48,293 bases of DNA from Nitrososphaerota archaeon (GTDB lineage Archaea; Thermoproteota; Nitrososphaeria; Nitrososphaerales; Nitrosopumilaceae). Shown piece after piece: positions 38,590 through 47,390 of the stretch. The stretch spans positions 1 through 48,293 of the forward strand of contig JAGWFW010000006.1 of the NCBI GenBank assembly GCA_028867735.1, read 5' to 3'. The notes under the pieces are model-generated. The model was not told the DNA's origin. It ran no database searches and saw only the letters and a list, made by a program, of their open reading frames with translations. Position 1 is the stretch's first letter. Each line of letters opens with the position of its first letter. Both the position numbers and the translations under genes were made by a program.

Positions 38590-41096
38590 AGCGCAAAGTA
38601 TTCTGCATCAGGATGGTGTACAACAATTGCTGCGGTAGATTGCTCTGGCACTATTTGCCCTAATTCAGTAAGCGTCATACCGGATTTGTCGGGTTCCAGA
38701 AGCTTCCAAACCAGACTATGTTGCGCCACATCTGGGCAGCTCGGGTATCCCCAGCTATATCTCAGTCCTCGTTTTTGGTCAATCTTTAGATCATCTCTTA
38801 TTTTCTGGTTTATCCATGCAGCCATTGCCTCTGCAGTCTCAACTGCAATACCATGCAAGTAATAGGCGTCAGTGTACTTGTCTTCCTTGTTCCATTTTTC
38901 AATAATCTCCGAGACTTTGCTTCCGACAGTTACCGCTTGGAAAGCTACGATGTCATCTTCTCCAAAATAGTCAGCAAGACACAGATGTTTTGCTCTTGAT
39001 GAGCGAGGAAATTTGAATGCAAGTTTTTCACCATCTGGGTGTTCGACTGTAAGAACGCCGTCTTTTCCATGGCATTTGAAATATCCGTATACAGCATGCG
39101 GTTCGAACAATTTTTCAGCAAGAATCTTTCTCTTCCATTCCTCAAGAAGTGCTTCATGTTCGGCTTCGGATTCTTTTGCAGACTTGCCTCTCAATCCCCA
39201 GGATAAGACAAAGAGCGATTTTTTGTCCAAAAATTTCCACACTTGATTCAGATCTATATCTTTTGGCTCGAATCGGATTATCTTGTTAACGTGAGGAGGA
39301 GTCGGCGCAGTAACTGGTTTTATTGTACTATGTTCAATTGCTCCCTCGGGCGTCTTTTCAATCACAGTTTCAGTCCATTTCTCGATTCGTTCTTTCCACT
39401 GTTGGACAAATTTTTGCCGGTCCTGTGAAACAAGGTTATCCATCGTCTTGAGTCCGTCAAACATGTTTTTACAGTAAAACACGCCGGGCTGGTATATTCC
39501 GCCATCTTTTGCAATTCGATTTATGTAATTACTGTTGATGGCTGCCCCTCCACACAGTACAGGAATTTTCATGTCATTTTTCCTGGCATGTTCAACAAAG
39601 AACTGCATCTGTTTCGAGGTTGAGACCAATAATGCTGACAGCCCCACTGCGTCTGCCTTTACCTCATCAATTTTTTCAAGAAACTTTTGCATCGGGACTT
39701 GTTTTCCTAAGTCATATACCGTGTATCCGTTGTTTTCAAAAATTGTCTTTACAAGGTTTTTTCCAATGTCGTGAACATCCCCATACACCGTTCCAAGAAC
39801 TAATTTCCCCTTGGTGCTTCCTTCCTCTTTTAAGAGATATTTTTCAAGCTCTGCTACAGCTGCCTTCATGCATTCTGCAGATTTTAGCACAAATGGAAGA
39901 ATTAGTTCGCCTGCACCAAACTTGTCACCCACTTCCTTCATTGCCGGCAGCAAATCATCATTTAATGTCCGGATGGCAGCGTTGTGGGTAATCTCTTTTG
40001 GAACATCAATTACTAGCAAACCGTCTCTTTCTTTCAGTTCATGTTTTTCTGCAATCTTTTCAGATATTGCAGTAACAACATCACGTTCTATATCATCACG
40101 GATTCTGTTTACTATCCTAAAATTAGAGCGCTTTCCGGCAGGCCATGACGGGTCTACCTCTATTTTCTTTGCGGTTACACTTGCAGTAGCCTTTGTGGCC
40201 TCAAAATGTGCAATAAACTCTGCAAGGGCATTAGGATGCTTGTTGAATATCAGGTCTTCTGCGAGATTTCGTTCTTTTTCATCTATCTCTGTATACGGGA
40301 TTACATCTTTTGGATTTATTATGACAGTGTCAAGACCTGCTTTTACCGCATGGTATAGGAATATCGCATTTAGTATCTTTCTTGCCCTTGGGGCCAGGCC
40401 AAAGCTGACGTTGCTCAATCCAAGCGTTGTAAACGAATTTGGAAATCTCTTTTTTACAAGGCTGATTCCTTCCAGAGTATTTTTTCCAGCATCCAAAAAT
40501 TCTGATTCTCCAGTAGCTAGTGTAAAAGTAAGGACGTCAAATATGAAATGCTCCTCTTTTAGTCCATATTTCTTTCCTGTCTCAATTAAGAGCTCCGCAG
40601 TTTCCAATTTTTCCTTTGGAGTCTTTGCCATTCCTTTCGGTCCAATGCACATGGCAATTGCAGGAACGCCATACTTTATCATCAGCGGGGCAAGGGAATG
40701 AAATCTACTCCCGTCGCCTTCAAGATTAATTGAATTGATTATTGGCTTTCCAGGAATCTGCTCCAATGCTGCCGCTATAACTTTGGGCTCGGTAGAATCA
40801 ATTACTAGTGGTGCTTCAATCTCAAGGCTGAGCATCTTTGCAAGTTTTTTCATAAACTCCAGTTCGTCTGCACGCTCTGTGGTGGCAACACACACATCAA
40901 GACAATGCGCGCCATCATCTACCTGGTTCCTTGCTATTTTTACCAACTCCTCAAAGTTGTCTCCTAAGACACATTCTTTGGCCTTTTTTGATCCCTGTGC
41001 GTTTAGCCTCTCACCAATGATAAGCGGAGCTGGATTCTGTCTTAGTTCGACCGCCTTTAATGCCGAACTTACTCTAGCGTCTTTCAATACAGTCAC
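38586..41096 (-). CDS. metH: Methionine synthase MetH, pterin/cobalamin/activation part
   Basis: An 836-residue protein with MetH domains 2-4. The pterin-binding barrel covers about 22-290 (PLIIGERLNAQGSKKA, PLVIDSTEP), the cobalamin cap about 400-440, the B12 domain has GTVYGDVHDIGKN at about 453-465 (DxHxxG; His is the lower cobalt ligand) with LSALLVSTS, and the C-terminal reactivation domain covers about 640-836 (RGLRYSWGYPSCPDVAQHS). The homocysteine barrel is encoded by the preceding gene 23 bases upstream. Together they transfer methyl from the folate or pterin to homocysteine. Start is GTG at 41096. Confidence 0.93.
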   Translation of the reverse strand: MTVLKDARVSSALKAVELRQNPAPLIIGERLNAQGSKKAKECVLGDNFEELVKIARNQVDDGAHCLDVCVATTERADELEFMKKLAKMLSLEIEAPLVIDSTEPKVIAAALEQIPGKPIINSINLEGDGSRFHSLAPLMIKYGVPAIAMCIGPKGMAKTPKEKLETAELLIETGKKYGLKEEHFIFDVLTFTLATGESEFLDAGKNTLEGISLVKKRFPNSFTTLGLSNVSFGLAPRARKILNAIFLYHAVKAGLDTVIINPKDVIPYTEIDEKERNLAEDLIFNKHPNALAEFIAHFEATKATASVTAKKIEVDPSWPAGKRSNFRIVNRIRDDIERDVVTAISEKIAEKHELKERDGLLVIDVPKEITHNAAIRTLNDDLLPAMKEVGDKFGAGELILPFVLKSAECMKAAVAELEKYLLKEEGSTKGKLVLGTVYGDVHDIGKNLVKTIFENNGYTVYDLGKQVPMQKFLEKIDEVKADAVGLSALLVSTSKQMQFFVEHARKNDMKIPVLCGGAAINSNYINRIAKDGGIYQPGVFYCKNMFDGLKTMDNLVSQDRQKFVQQWKERIEKWTETVIEKTPEGAIEHSTIKPVTAPTPPHVNKIIRFEPKDIDLNQVWKFLDKKSLFVLSWGLRGKSAKESEAEHEALLEEWKRKILAEKLFEPHAVYGYFKCHGKDGVLTVEHPDGEKLAFKFPRSSRAKHLCLADYFGEDDIVAFQAVTVGSKVSEIIEKWNKEDKYTDAYYLHGIAVETAEAMAAWINQKIRDDLKIDQKRGLRYSWGYPSCPDVAQHSLVWKLLEPDKSGMTLTELGQIVPEQSTAAIVVHHPDAEYFAL

Positions 41097-41119
41097 TTTC
41101 GATTACTTTTTCTAAATAC

Positions 41120-42082
41120 CTAGCGCTTATTTTCTGATTGCTTTTCATCAATTATTTTTCGTAAAAGCGCTATATGGTCCACGTTGGTGCCGCAACAGCC
41201 CCCCACTATCCTGACTTTGCCATACTGATACAGGAAATCTTTCATCACTTTGGCCATGTCCTCAGGCGTCATCTTGTATACTGCCCTGCCCCCTTGGTTT
41301 TCAGGCATTCCTGCATTTGGCACAACAAGTATTGGGAGATCATCTTGTTCGTTGAGCCATTGTACACTAGAGGTCATCTCTACAGGCCCAGTGGAACAGT
41401 TCAGGCCAAATGCGTCAACTCCCATATCAGAGACAGTAGTATACGCAGCCTGAATGTTTGTTCCAAGCAACATCTTGCCGTACTTGTCAAGCGTTACGTT
41501 TGCAATTATCGGGACTCTCTTTCCCGTCTTTTTCATAGCATTGTGTGAGCCTTCTATTGCAAGTTTTACTTCCAATATATCCTGGCTTGTCTCGATCAGT
41601 AATGCATCCACCCCGGCCAAGATCAGCCCTTCGGCTTGAACCTCAAATGCTTCCCTGATTTTTTCAAGTGGAATCTGTCCAAGCGAAGGATCGTTTGAGC
41701 TTGGCAAAAATCCAGTAGGCCCCATGGAACCTATCACATAGTGCGGTTTGTCATCAAACTCTTTTGTGACACCCACTGCTAGCTCGGCAATTTTTTTGTT
41801 AAACTCCAGCGTCTTGTCTCCATACCCGTATTCTTCCAGCTTGAGCTTGTTTGAACCAAATGTATTGGTCTCAATACAGTCTGCACCTGCCTTTAGATAA
41901 TTTCTGTGAATTGTGCGTATCCAGTCAGGCCGGGTAAAAGACAGTCCGTCGTTGAAGCCATCCTTTCCATCCGGAAAATCCTCGGGTTTCGGATTTAGCT
42001 TTTGAATCTCGGTCCCCATGGCCCCATCAAAGAGCACTATCTTTTGTTTCATTAATTCAACAAGAGGAGTTTTTGTTGCCAA
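41120..42082 (-). CDS. Homocysteine S-methyltransferase half of split MetH
   Basis: A 320-residue zinc-dependent Hcy-binding barrel. It starts with VLFDGAMGTEIQKLN, and the zinc thiolates are Cys in FGLNCSTGPVEM and the pair in VGGCCGTNVDH. IETNTFGSNKLKLEEYGYGD is standard MetH wording. It supplies activated homocysteine to the cobalamin half encoded next. Start is TTG at 42082 with GTTTTAATGT about 27 bases upstream. It is divergent from the MetF-like gene, so the 98-base gap at 42083-42180 may control the methionine module in both directions. Confidence 0.9.
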   Translation of the reverse strand: MATKTPLVELMKQKIVLFDGAMGTEIQKLNPKPEDFPDGKDGFNDGLSFTRPDWIRTIHRNYLKAGADCIETNTFGSNKLKLEEYGYGDKTLEFNKKIAELAVGVTKEFDDKPHYVIGSMGPTGFLPSSNDPSLGQIPLEKIREAFEVQAEGLILAGVDALLIETSQDILEVKLAIEGSHNAMKKTGKRVPIIANVTLDKYGKMLLGTNIQAAYTTVSDMGVDAFGLNCSTGPVEMTSSVQWLNEQDDLPILVVPNAGMPENQGGRAVYKMTPEDMAKVMKDFLYQYGKVRIVGGCCGTNVDHIALLRKIIDEKQSENKR

Positions 42083-42151
42083 CAGTAAGTGATGCTTGTT
42101 TTAATGTATTAATTTTCTTTTGTTTTTGCCATTGGCCAAGGCCTTCAAAGG

Positions 42152-42158
42152 TTATAAT
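42152..42158 (+). promoter_or_regulatory. TATA box of the MetF-like gene
   Basis: TTATAAT is centred about 26 bases before ATG 42181, in the divergent intergenic region with the methionine synthase operon. Confidence 0.5.
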
Positions 42159-42180
42159 CAAGTAGTCGCGACACTCTTTT

Positions 42181-42939
42181 ATGACAATAATTTACGAGTT
42201 AAATCCACCAAAGGTAATCCAAGACAGGATACTTTCTCATAGTGAATTACAGGATTCCGTGGAAAAATTCAAAATAAAATCAAACAAAATAGGCCAGATC
42301 TGCGACGGCATACATGTAACAGATTCCGTCCTTGGCATCCCGAGAATATCTCCCATAACTGCAGGATTCTTTGTAAAAAATTCCAATAACAAGATCAAGA
42401 TTTCTGCAAGCATAAGAGTGAGGGACAGAAATCACACTTCCATCACTCAAACTGTTTGCGATGCCATACTTTTGAACCTAAATGGAGTGCTGATAGTAAA
42501 GGGCGACCCTCCTCCAACAGGCCCCAAGGACTCCAAACTGATTCCAAGTGATGTTGTAAGGCAATTCAACGAGCAGGGCTTTGGAGAAAAAATCGACCTT
42601 TATCTTTCGATCTCAAGCAATCCCAACTTTGAAAAGATTCACAAGAAAATCGAGGCCCAGCCAAAAGGCTTTGTAACCCAGGTAATAAGCTCGGCTGACC
42701 AAGTAACAAGAATAGTAGACAAGTTAAAGCCGCAAGGATTTGCAGTAATACCATGCGTACTTTTGGCCTCAGATCGGAACCAGAAATCTGCACAGATGCT
42801 CAATCTTGACTGGTCTGGATACAGCAAAGATACTGCAACATTTGTAAAAGAAGTACACAATATTGCAGGAAATGTGCTCTTAAGTTCCCCAAATGACTTT
42901 AACGGAGCTCTACAAGTGTTAAATAAGATACAAATTTGA
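42181..42939 (+). CDS. metF: Methylenetetrahydrofolate reductase-like (MetF family), short
   Basis: A 252-residue flavin-fold protein. IYELNPPK matches the MetF EFFPPK strand, HVTDSVLGIPRISPI matches VTDN..G.PR.SP, and ASIRVRDRNHTSITQTVCDA with VLIVKGDPPPTG matches the RDRN...GDPP core. It is shorter than typical MetF (about 290), with reduced C-terminal helices. With the split MetH across the divergent promoter it would make the methyl donor. In thaumarchaea the carrier could be tetrahydrofolate or a methanopterin; sequence does not tell. Confidence 0.82.
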   Translation: MTIIYELNPPKVIQDRILSHSELQDSVEKFKIKSNKIGQICDGIHVTDSVLGIPRISPITAGFFVKNSNNKIKISASIRVRDRNHTSITQTVCDAILLNLNGVLIVKGDPPPTGPKDSKLIPSDVVRQFNEQGFGEKIDLYLSISSNPNFEKIHKKIEAQPKGFVTQVISSADQVTRIVDKLKPQGFAVIPCVLLASDRNQKSAQMLNLDWSGYSKDTATFVKEVHNIAGNVLLSSPNDFNGALQVLNKIQI

Positions 42940-42985
42940 AAATAAACAAATTTTGTTCATTCTAAAATCGTAAATTGCCGCATAT

Positions 42986-43016
42986 CTTTTTCCTATTTTT
43001 CACATTTGGTTTTTCT
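42986..43016 (+). terminator. Poly-T terminator tract downstream of metF
   Basis: TCTTTTTCCTATTTTT followed by GGTTTTTCTT forms a double T-rich tract 50-75 bases after the stop, typical of archaeal termination. The rest of the 42940-43100 gap shows nothing else recognised. Confidence 0.45.
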
Positions 43017-43100
43017 TATATCATTTACAGAGCGTGTCTTGACAGATGTTAGACGAACATACAGAAGATGGAGCCTTTCACTTGTGCATATTCAATCTGT

Positions 43101-44177
43101 TCAAGGCATATTAACTTGAGATATTTCTGGTAGGTGTTTTTCTTCCAACACTTGGTTTAGAATATTTAAATCAAATATTCCTCCAAGATCTGGTTTTGAA
43201 TCACCCAGAAATCCCAATCCATATGCAGCATCTGCAGACTTGTAAAGAGAGTCTTGGAGCGGATCGTATGTGACATCCATTCTTGAGAAGGCCTCTTTTA
43301 GTTCATTCTCAGGAAATGTCTTTCCTGTCAAATTTCCCAATTGCTCATTGAATATTGCAATTGCTTTTTCTTTGTTGTCGTTTATCCACAAGGTTTCATT
43401 TACATGCGCTTCAAGTAATTTCTTTATAATGTCAGGATGATTTTGCAGGTAATCAGATCGTACAGCGACAAGCGCTGTCGTAAATTTTCCTCCTGTCCAC
43501 AAGTTTCTTTCATCAACTAGAATTTTTCCATTGGCCTCATGTTCTATTTTAGTTCCCCATGGCTCTGGAACCCATGCACCGTCAATGTCTTTTTTTAGCA
43601 TCAGGGTAACAATGTCGGCGTTTGCAGCGTTTATGACTTGGATATTTCCCCCATTGTCCGAAGTTTTGTACCCGTTTTTGTTCAGAAATGACCTCAATGC
43701 AACATCTTGCGTATTACCAAGCTGAGGTGAGGCAAATTTCTTATCTCCAAGATCAGCAACAGAGTTTATGCCAGAATCATTTCTTACCACAAACACTACA
43801 CCACCGCTTGCGGCACCTGCAATTATACGTAGACCTTGACCGTCAGATTTTATGTATCCGTTTATGGCAGGATTAGGCCCAACATATGCGACGTCAATTC
43901 GGTTTCCAAAGAGGGCCTCTATTTCAGAAGGCCCTGAATTAAATATCTGTGTCTGCACATTTACCCCTCCAAGTTCTTTTTGATAATCCCCGGTCCCAAG
44001 TCCAATTACAGCTTGTGCGTGACTTATGTTTGGGAAATACCCTATTCGCAGTATGTCAGTCTGAGAATATCTTGTTGCATGAGTAGCACCTGTAGTTCCA
44101 GACACCGACACAAAGATAGCAACAACAACAGCTGCAATTATTGCACCAGCAATACCAAACTTTGCGACTGGATTCAT
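43101..44177 (-). CDS. ABC transporter substrate-binding protein, NitT/TauT (SsuA-like) family
   Basis: A 358-residue exported binding protein. An N-terminal hydrophobic anchor (about 5-28) is followed by the type II binding fold: LRIGYFPNISHAQAVIGLGT, NRIDVAYVGPNPAINGYI, DLGDKKFASPQLGNTQDVAL and DGAWVPEPWGTKIEHEANGK. The family handles nitrate, sulphonates, taurine, bicarbonate or thiamine precursors; the ligand cannot be read here. There is no lipobox Cys. ATG 44177 is preceded by a strong AGGGGTGA ribosome site, so it is translated from the operon mRNA with the permease. Confidence 0.88.
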   Translation of the reverse strand: MNPVAKFGIAGAIIAAVVVAIFVSVSGTTGATHATRYSQTDILRIGYFPNISHAQAVIGLGTGDYQKELGGVNVQTQIFNSGPSEIEALFGNRIDVAYVGPNPAINGYIKSDGQGLRIIAGAASGGVVFVVRNDSGINSVADLGDKKFASPQLGNTQDVALRSFLNKNGYKTSDNGGNIQVINAANADIVTLMLKKDIDGAWVPEPWGTKIEHEANGKILVDERNLWTGGKFTTALVAVRSDYLQNHPDIIKKLLEAHVNETLWINDNKEKAIAIFNEQLGNLTGKTFPENELKEAFSRMDVTYDPLQDSLYKSADAAYGLGFLGDSKPDLGGIFDLNILNQVLEEKHLPEISQVNMP

Positions 44178-44206
44178 TCTACAAATCACCCCTCAAAACA
44201 TTCTGT

Positions 44207-45007
44207 TTAGCGATGATGATCAAGTCCCCATTTTTTTCGTATTTTGGCTTCTAATTTATAGAGCAGAAACCTATCTACAATCAGACCTATTGTAAATATC
44301 GTTATCATGCTGGTGATCACCTCTCCCATGTCAAGAAAGTCTCTTCCTACAGAAAGTATGTGTCCCAAGCCTACAATCGACATCAGTATTTCAGCACCAA
44401 TTATTGCGTGCCATGCAAATGACCATCCCTGTCTTAACCCAATAATCAACGATGGGGTTGCTGCAGGCAGTGTAACGTATCTGAACAGGGAAAATCCTCT
44501 CGCCCCCATGTTTTTTGCTGCATCAATGTAGATTGGCGGTATGTTCCTTATGCTACTGTACGTTGAGATCATTACAGAAAAGATTGAACTCATTATTACT
44601 ACAAACATGATACCAAATTCGTTAAACCCTATCAAGAGAATGGAAAACGGCACCCATGCTATACTCGGAAATGACAAAAGTCCTGCAGAAAATGAATTAA
44701 GAGTCTTGCCAAACCCCTTGAATCGAATCATTGCAAGTCCTATTAACGTACCAAGTCCTACCGATATTGCAAAAGATGCCACTAGTCGTCCAAGTGTTAC
44801 ACCCACGCCCTCAGGAAGTGAAAGATTCAGCATTAGTTTAACAAATGATTCTGCAACCATGGCAGGGGACGGCAGGGATATTTTGGGCCATATTCCAAGC
44901 ATGAAGACCAGTTGCCAAATGCCAACAAATATTGCCAAAAACAATGCAGCGTTTGCCGCATCATGAAGGCTTTGAGATCTTTTTTCAGAGATGATTTTTT
45001 CACTCAT
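44207..45007 (-). CDS. ABC transporter permease, SsuC/TauC type
   Basis: A 266-residue inner-membrane permease with about six helices. The family-typical N-terminus is LFLAIFVGIWQLVFMLGIWP, and the EAA loop is IYIDAAKNMGARGFSLFRYVTLPAATPSL, the site that couples to the ATPase. Its start overlaps the ATPase stop by four bases (ATGA), giving tight coupling. The order ATPase-permease-binding protein differs from the usual binding-protein-first order. Confidence 0.92.
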   Translation of the reverse strand: MSEKIISEKRSQSLHDAANAALFLAIFVGIWQLVFMLGIWPKISLPSPAMVAESFVKLMLNLSLPEGVGVTLGRLVASFAISVGLGTLIGLAMIRFKGFGKTLNSFSAGLLSFPSIAWVPFSILLIGFNEFGIMFVVIMSSIFSVMISTYSSIRNIPPIYIDAAKNMGARGFSLFRYVTLPAATPSLIIGLRQGWSFAWHAIIGAEILMSIVGLGHILSVGRDFLDMGEVITSMITIFTIGLIVDRFLLYKLEAKIRKKWGLDHHR

Positions 45008-45780
45008 TGACTCTCATCTTTTATTTGTGCAATCACTTCGTTTTTGAGTTCTTCCACTATTTGGTGATAATATTTTTGTAGATTTTCATCTTCCATTAGC
45101 CTTGGCCTTCTGTAATCTATGGTAAACTCTTTTTTTATCTTGGAAGGCCTATTTTTAAAAACTACAACGCGATTGCCCAAAATAACAGATTCTGAGATGT
45201 TGTGTGTCACAAAGATAATTGTCTTTTTTGTCCTTTCCCAGATAAGCTGAAGTTCTACTAACAACAAGTCTCTTGTCTGAGAGTCAAGAGCTGCAAAAGG
45301 TTCGTCCATCAACAATATCTCAGGATCCATTGCAAGTGCTCGCGCAATTGCTACTCTTTGTTTCATTCCAGTAGACAATTGATACGTATATGAATCGGCA
45401 AACTTGGTGAGCTGCATCATGTCAAGATACCTCTGAGAGATCTGTCTGCGTTCTTCTTTTGGAATTCCAGCCATCTTTAATCCAAACTCAACGTTATCAA
45501 TTACTTTGAGCCACGGAAATAGCGCGCCTTCCTGAAATACCATTGTCCTGTCAGGTCCCGGAGTGGAGATTGATTTTCCGTTAAGCAGTATCTCCCCAGA
45601 GTCAGGAATTTCAAGGCCTGCCACAATATTTAGAAATGTAGACTTACCACATCCAGATGGGCCAACAATGCATAGAAAGTCGCCTTCCTGTACGTCCAGA
45701 TTTACCCCATCCAATGCAACAACAGAATTTCCATTATGATCAAAGTGTTTCACAATGTTTTTTGCCTGAAGTTTTGTCAT
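45004..45780 (-). CDS. ABC transporter ATPase, SsuB/TauB type
   Basis: A 258-residue ATP-binding subunit. Walker A is GPSGCGKST, the signature is LSTGMKQRVAIARALAMDPE (second signature Gly is Thr), Walker B is ILLMDEPFAALD, and the H-loop is IIFVTHNISESVILG. ATG 45780 is chosen because AAAGGAG lies about ten bases upstream; an in-frame upstream start at 45801 would hide that site. It is one of the few genes in the window with a clear leader and Shine-Dalgarno sequence as first gene of a unit. A palindrome lies further upstream. Confidence 0.93.
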   Translation of the reverse strand: MTKLQAKNIVKHFDHNGNSVVALDGVNLDVQEGDFLCIVGPSGCGKSTFLNIVAGLEIPDSGEILLNGKSISTPGPDRTMVFQEGALFPWLKVIDNVEFGLKMAGIPKEERRQISQRYLDMMQLTKFADSYTYQLSTGMKQRVAIARALAMDPEILLMDEPFAALDSQTRDLLLVELQLIWERTKKTIIFVTHNISESVILGNRVVVFKNRPSKIKKEFTIDYRRPRLMEDENLQKYYHQIVEELKNEVIAQIKDESQ

Positions 45781-45853
45781 TAGAAACCAGCTCCTTTCCA
45801 ATCTTTAGGACATGGATGATTCTGAGACATGCCCGCAACGGGAACCAGATTCA

Positions 45854-45868
45854 TATAACAGCGTTATA
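45854..45868. promoter_or_regulatory. 15-bp palindrome upstream of the ABC importer operon
   Basis: TATAAC-AGC-GTTATA is a perfect 6-3-6 inverted repeat that also contains TATA-like sequence for the minus strand, about 75-90 bases before the ATPase start. Overlap of a palindrome with a core promoter suggests an operator for a dimeric regulator. No regulator gene lies beside it. Confidence 0.45.
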
Positions 45869-46023
45869 ATATTGCGGTTAAATAGTGTTCGAATTTTAGC
45901 TTGGACTAATTTGCTTTGTCTCATTGATTTGAAAAATAATTTTTAATTTTTCATGCCAGAAAAATGGATCAGGATTTCAGATCATAAAAGATAAATGCGA
46001 AAATTTGATCACACAAAACCTCA

Positions 46024-47211
46024 ATGAAAGAAAAAGCAGTTTTGGCTTTCTCTGGTGGATTAGATACTTCGGTTGTCATAAAATATCTTCAAGAAAAACA
46101 CGACATGGATGTAGTTACTATTACAGTTGATGTTGGACAGGGTGACGATCTTGAAAAGATTGCAGCCAAGGCAGAAAAACTCGGAGTTGTAAGGCATTAC
46201 AATGTTGATGCAAAAAGCGAGTTTGTATCGGATTTCATAATACCGTCAATCAAGGCAAATGCCTTGTATCAGAAAAAATACTGCCTTGCAACTGCTCTTG
46301 CACGACCACTCATTGCACAAAAGGTGGTAGAGATTGCCAAAAAGGAAAATGCAGGAGCGCTAGCACACGGATGCACAGGCAAAGGAAATGATCAGGTCAG
46401 ATTTGACGTTACCATGCGTGCAGGCTCGACACTTCCAATCATCGCACCGATACGGGATCTCAACCTTACTCGCGATATAGAATTAAAGTTTGCAAAAAAG
46501 CACGGAATCCCGATTGATACTGCTGCAAAAAGATTCAGCATTGACCAAAACTTGTGGGGGCGAGCAATAGAAGGCGGAGAACTCGAGAATGCGTATTCAG
46601 AGCCTCCCGATGACGCATTTATCTGGGTCAAAACCAAAAACTTGCCAGACAGGCCACAGTATCTTGAAATAAAATTCGTACAAGGAGTTCCAGTTGCAGC
46701 AGACGGCAAAAGTCTAAAACCAATCGAGTTGATACAATACGTCAACAAAAAAGCAGGCGCCTCAGGAGTGGGCATTGTAGACCACATCGAAGACAGGGTT
46801 GTAGGAATAAAATCACGGGAGGTATACGAAACCCCGGCAGCACTCTGCCTCATCGAGGCTCACACAGACCTAGAGAAAATGGTACTTACAAAGCACGAAT
46901 TGAAATTCAAAACAATGGTTGATTCAGAATGGGCATGGCTTGCATATTCTGGACTCTGGCAAGATCCTCTGAAAACTGATTTAGATATGTTTATCAATGC
47001 GTCGCAAAAGAGAGTTAGCGGAACTGTAAAACTGAAAATGTTCAAAGGAAGTCTAAGAGTTGTTGGCAGAAAATCAGATTATTCGTTATACAGTCATGAT
47101 TTGGCGACATATGGTTCAGGCTCCACTTTCGACCAAACCCTTGCAAAGGGATTTGTAGAATTGTGGGGACTGCAATCAACAGAAGCTAATAAATTACTAA
47201 AAAAGAGGTGA
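46024..47211 (+). CDS. argG: Argininosuccinate synthase
   Basis: A 395-residue ATP-dependent ligase joining citrulline and aspartate in arginine synthesis. The N-type PP-loop AFSGGLDTSVVIKYL opens the protein. AHGCTGKGNDQVRFD, the substrate loops SIDQNLWGRAIEGGELENA and GVGIVDHIEDRVVGIKSREV are all standard, and the length is normal. A GATAAATG box lies about 30 bases upstream of ATG 46024. lysW follows within 12 bases, tying it to carrier-protein-based Arg/Lys synthesis. Confidence 0.96.
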   Translation: MKEKAVLAFSGGLDTSVVIKYLQEKHDMDVVTITVDVGQGDDLEKIAAKAEKLGVVRHYNVDAKSEFVSDFIIPSIKANALYQKKYCLATALARPLIAQKVVEIAKKENAGALAHGCTGKGNDQVRFDVTMRAGSTLPIIAPIRDLNLTRDIELKFAKKHGIPIDTAAKRFSIDQNLWGRAIEGGELENAYSEPPDDAFIWVKTKNLPDRPQYLEIKFVQGVPVAADGKSLKPIELIQYVNKKAGASGVGIVDHIEDRVVGIKSREVYETPAALCLIEAHTDLEKMVLTKHELKFKTMVDSEWAWLAYSGLWQDPLKTDLDMFINASQKRVSGTVKLKMFKGSLRVVGRKSDYSLYSHDLATYGSGSTFDQTLAKGFVELWGLQSTEANKLLKKR

Positions 47212-47222
47212 AAGATCAAATA

Positions 47223-47390
47223 ATGAATTGTCCAGAATGTGATGCAAATTTGAAAATTCCAGGCGACGCAAGCGTGGGAGAGATAGTTTCTTGTCCAGAC
47301 TGCGGCGCGGATTTCGAGATTGCTTCAAAGAATGGTTCAGCATATGAGCTAAAGCATGCTGAAAAAGTAGGCGAAGATTGGGGAGAGTAA
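47223..47390 (+). CDS. lysW: LysW/ArgW amino-group carrier protein
   Basis: A 55-residue acidic carrier whose C-terminal Glu gamma-carboxyl is joined to alpha-aminoadipate or glutamate to protect the amino group. A zinc ribbon is formed by MNCPECDANLK and VSCPDCGADFE, and the invariant C-terminus is EDWGE. ATG 47223 gives the usual MNCPEC start; GAGGTGA about 13 bases upstream serves as ribosome site, partly inside the argG stop region. lysX follows with no gap. Confidence 0.95.
   Translation: MNCPECDANLKIPGDASVGEIVSCPDCGADFEIASKNGSAYELKHAEKVGEDWGE

Noticed and set aside
39811-40701. Long forward ORF (296 codons) inside metH
   Set aside because: Antisense of the pterin-binding domain, Ser/Phe-rich with no motif; metH is unambiguous.
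43048-43116. 22-codon forward frame (MLDEHTEDGAFH...) between metF and the ABC operon
   Set aside because: Too short, no promoter at the usual distance, and it runs into the end of the binding-protein gene.
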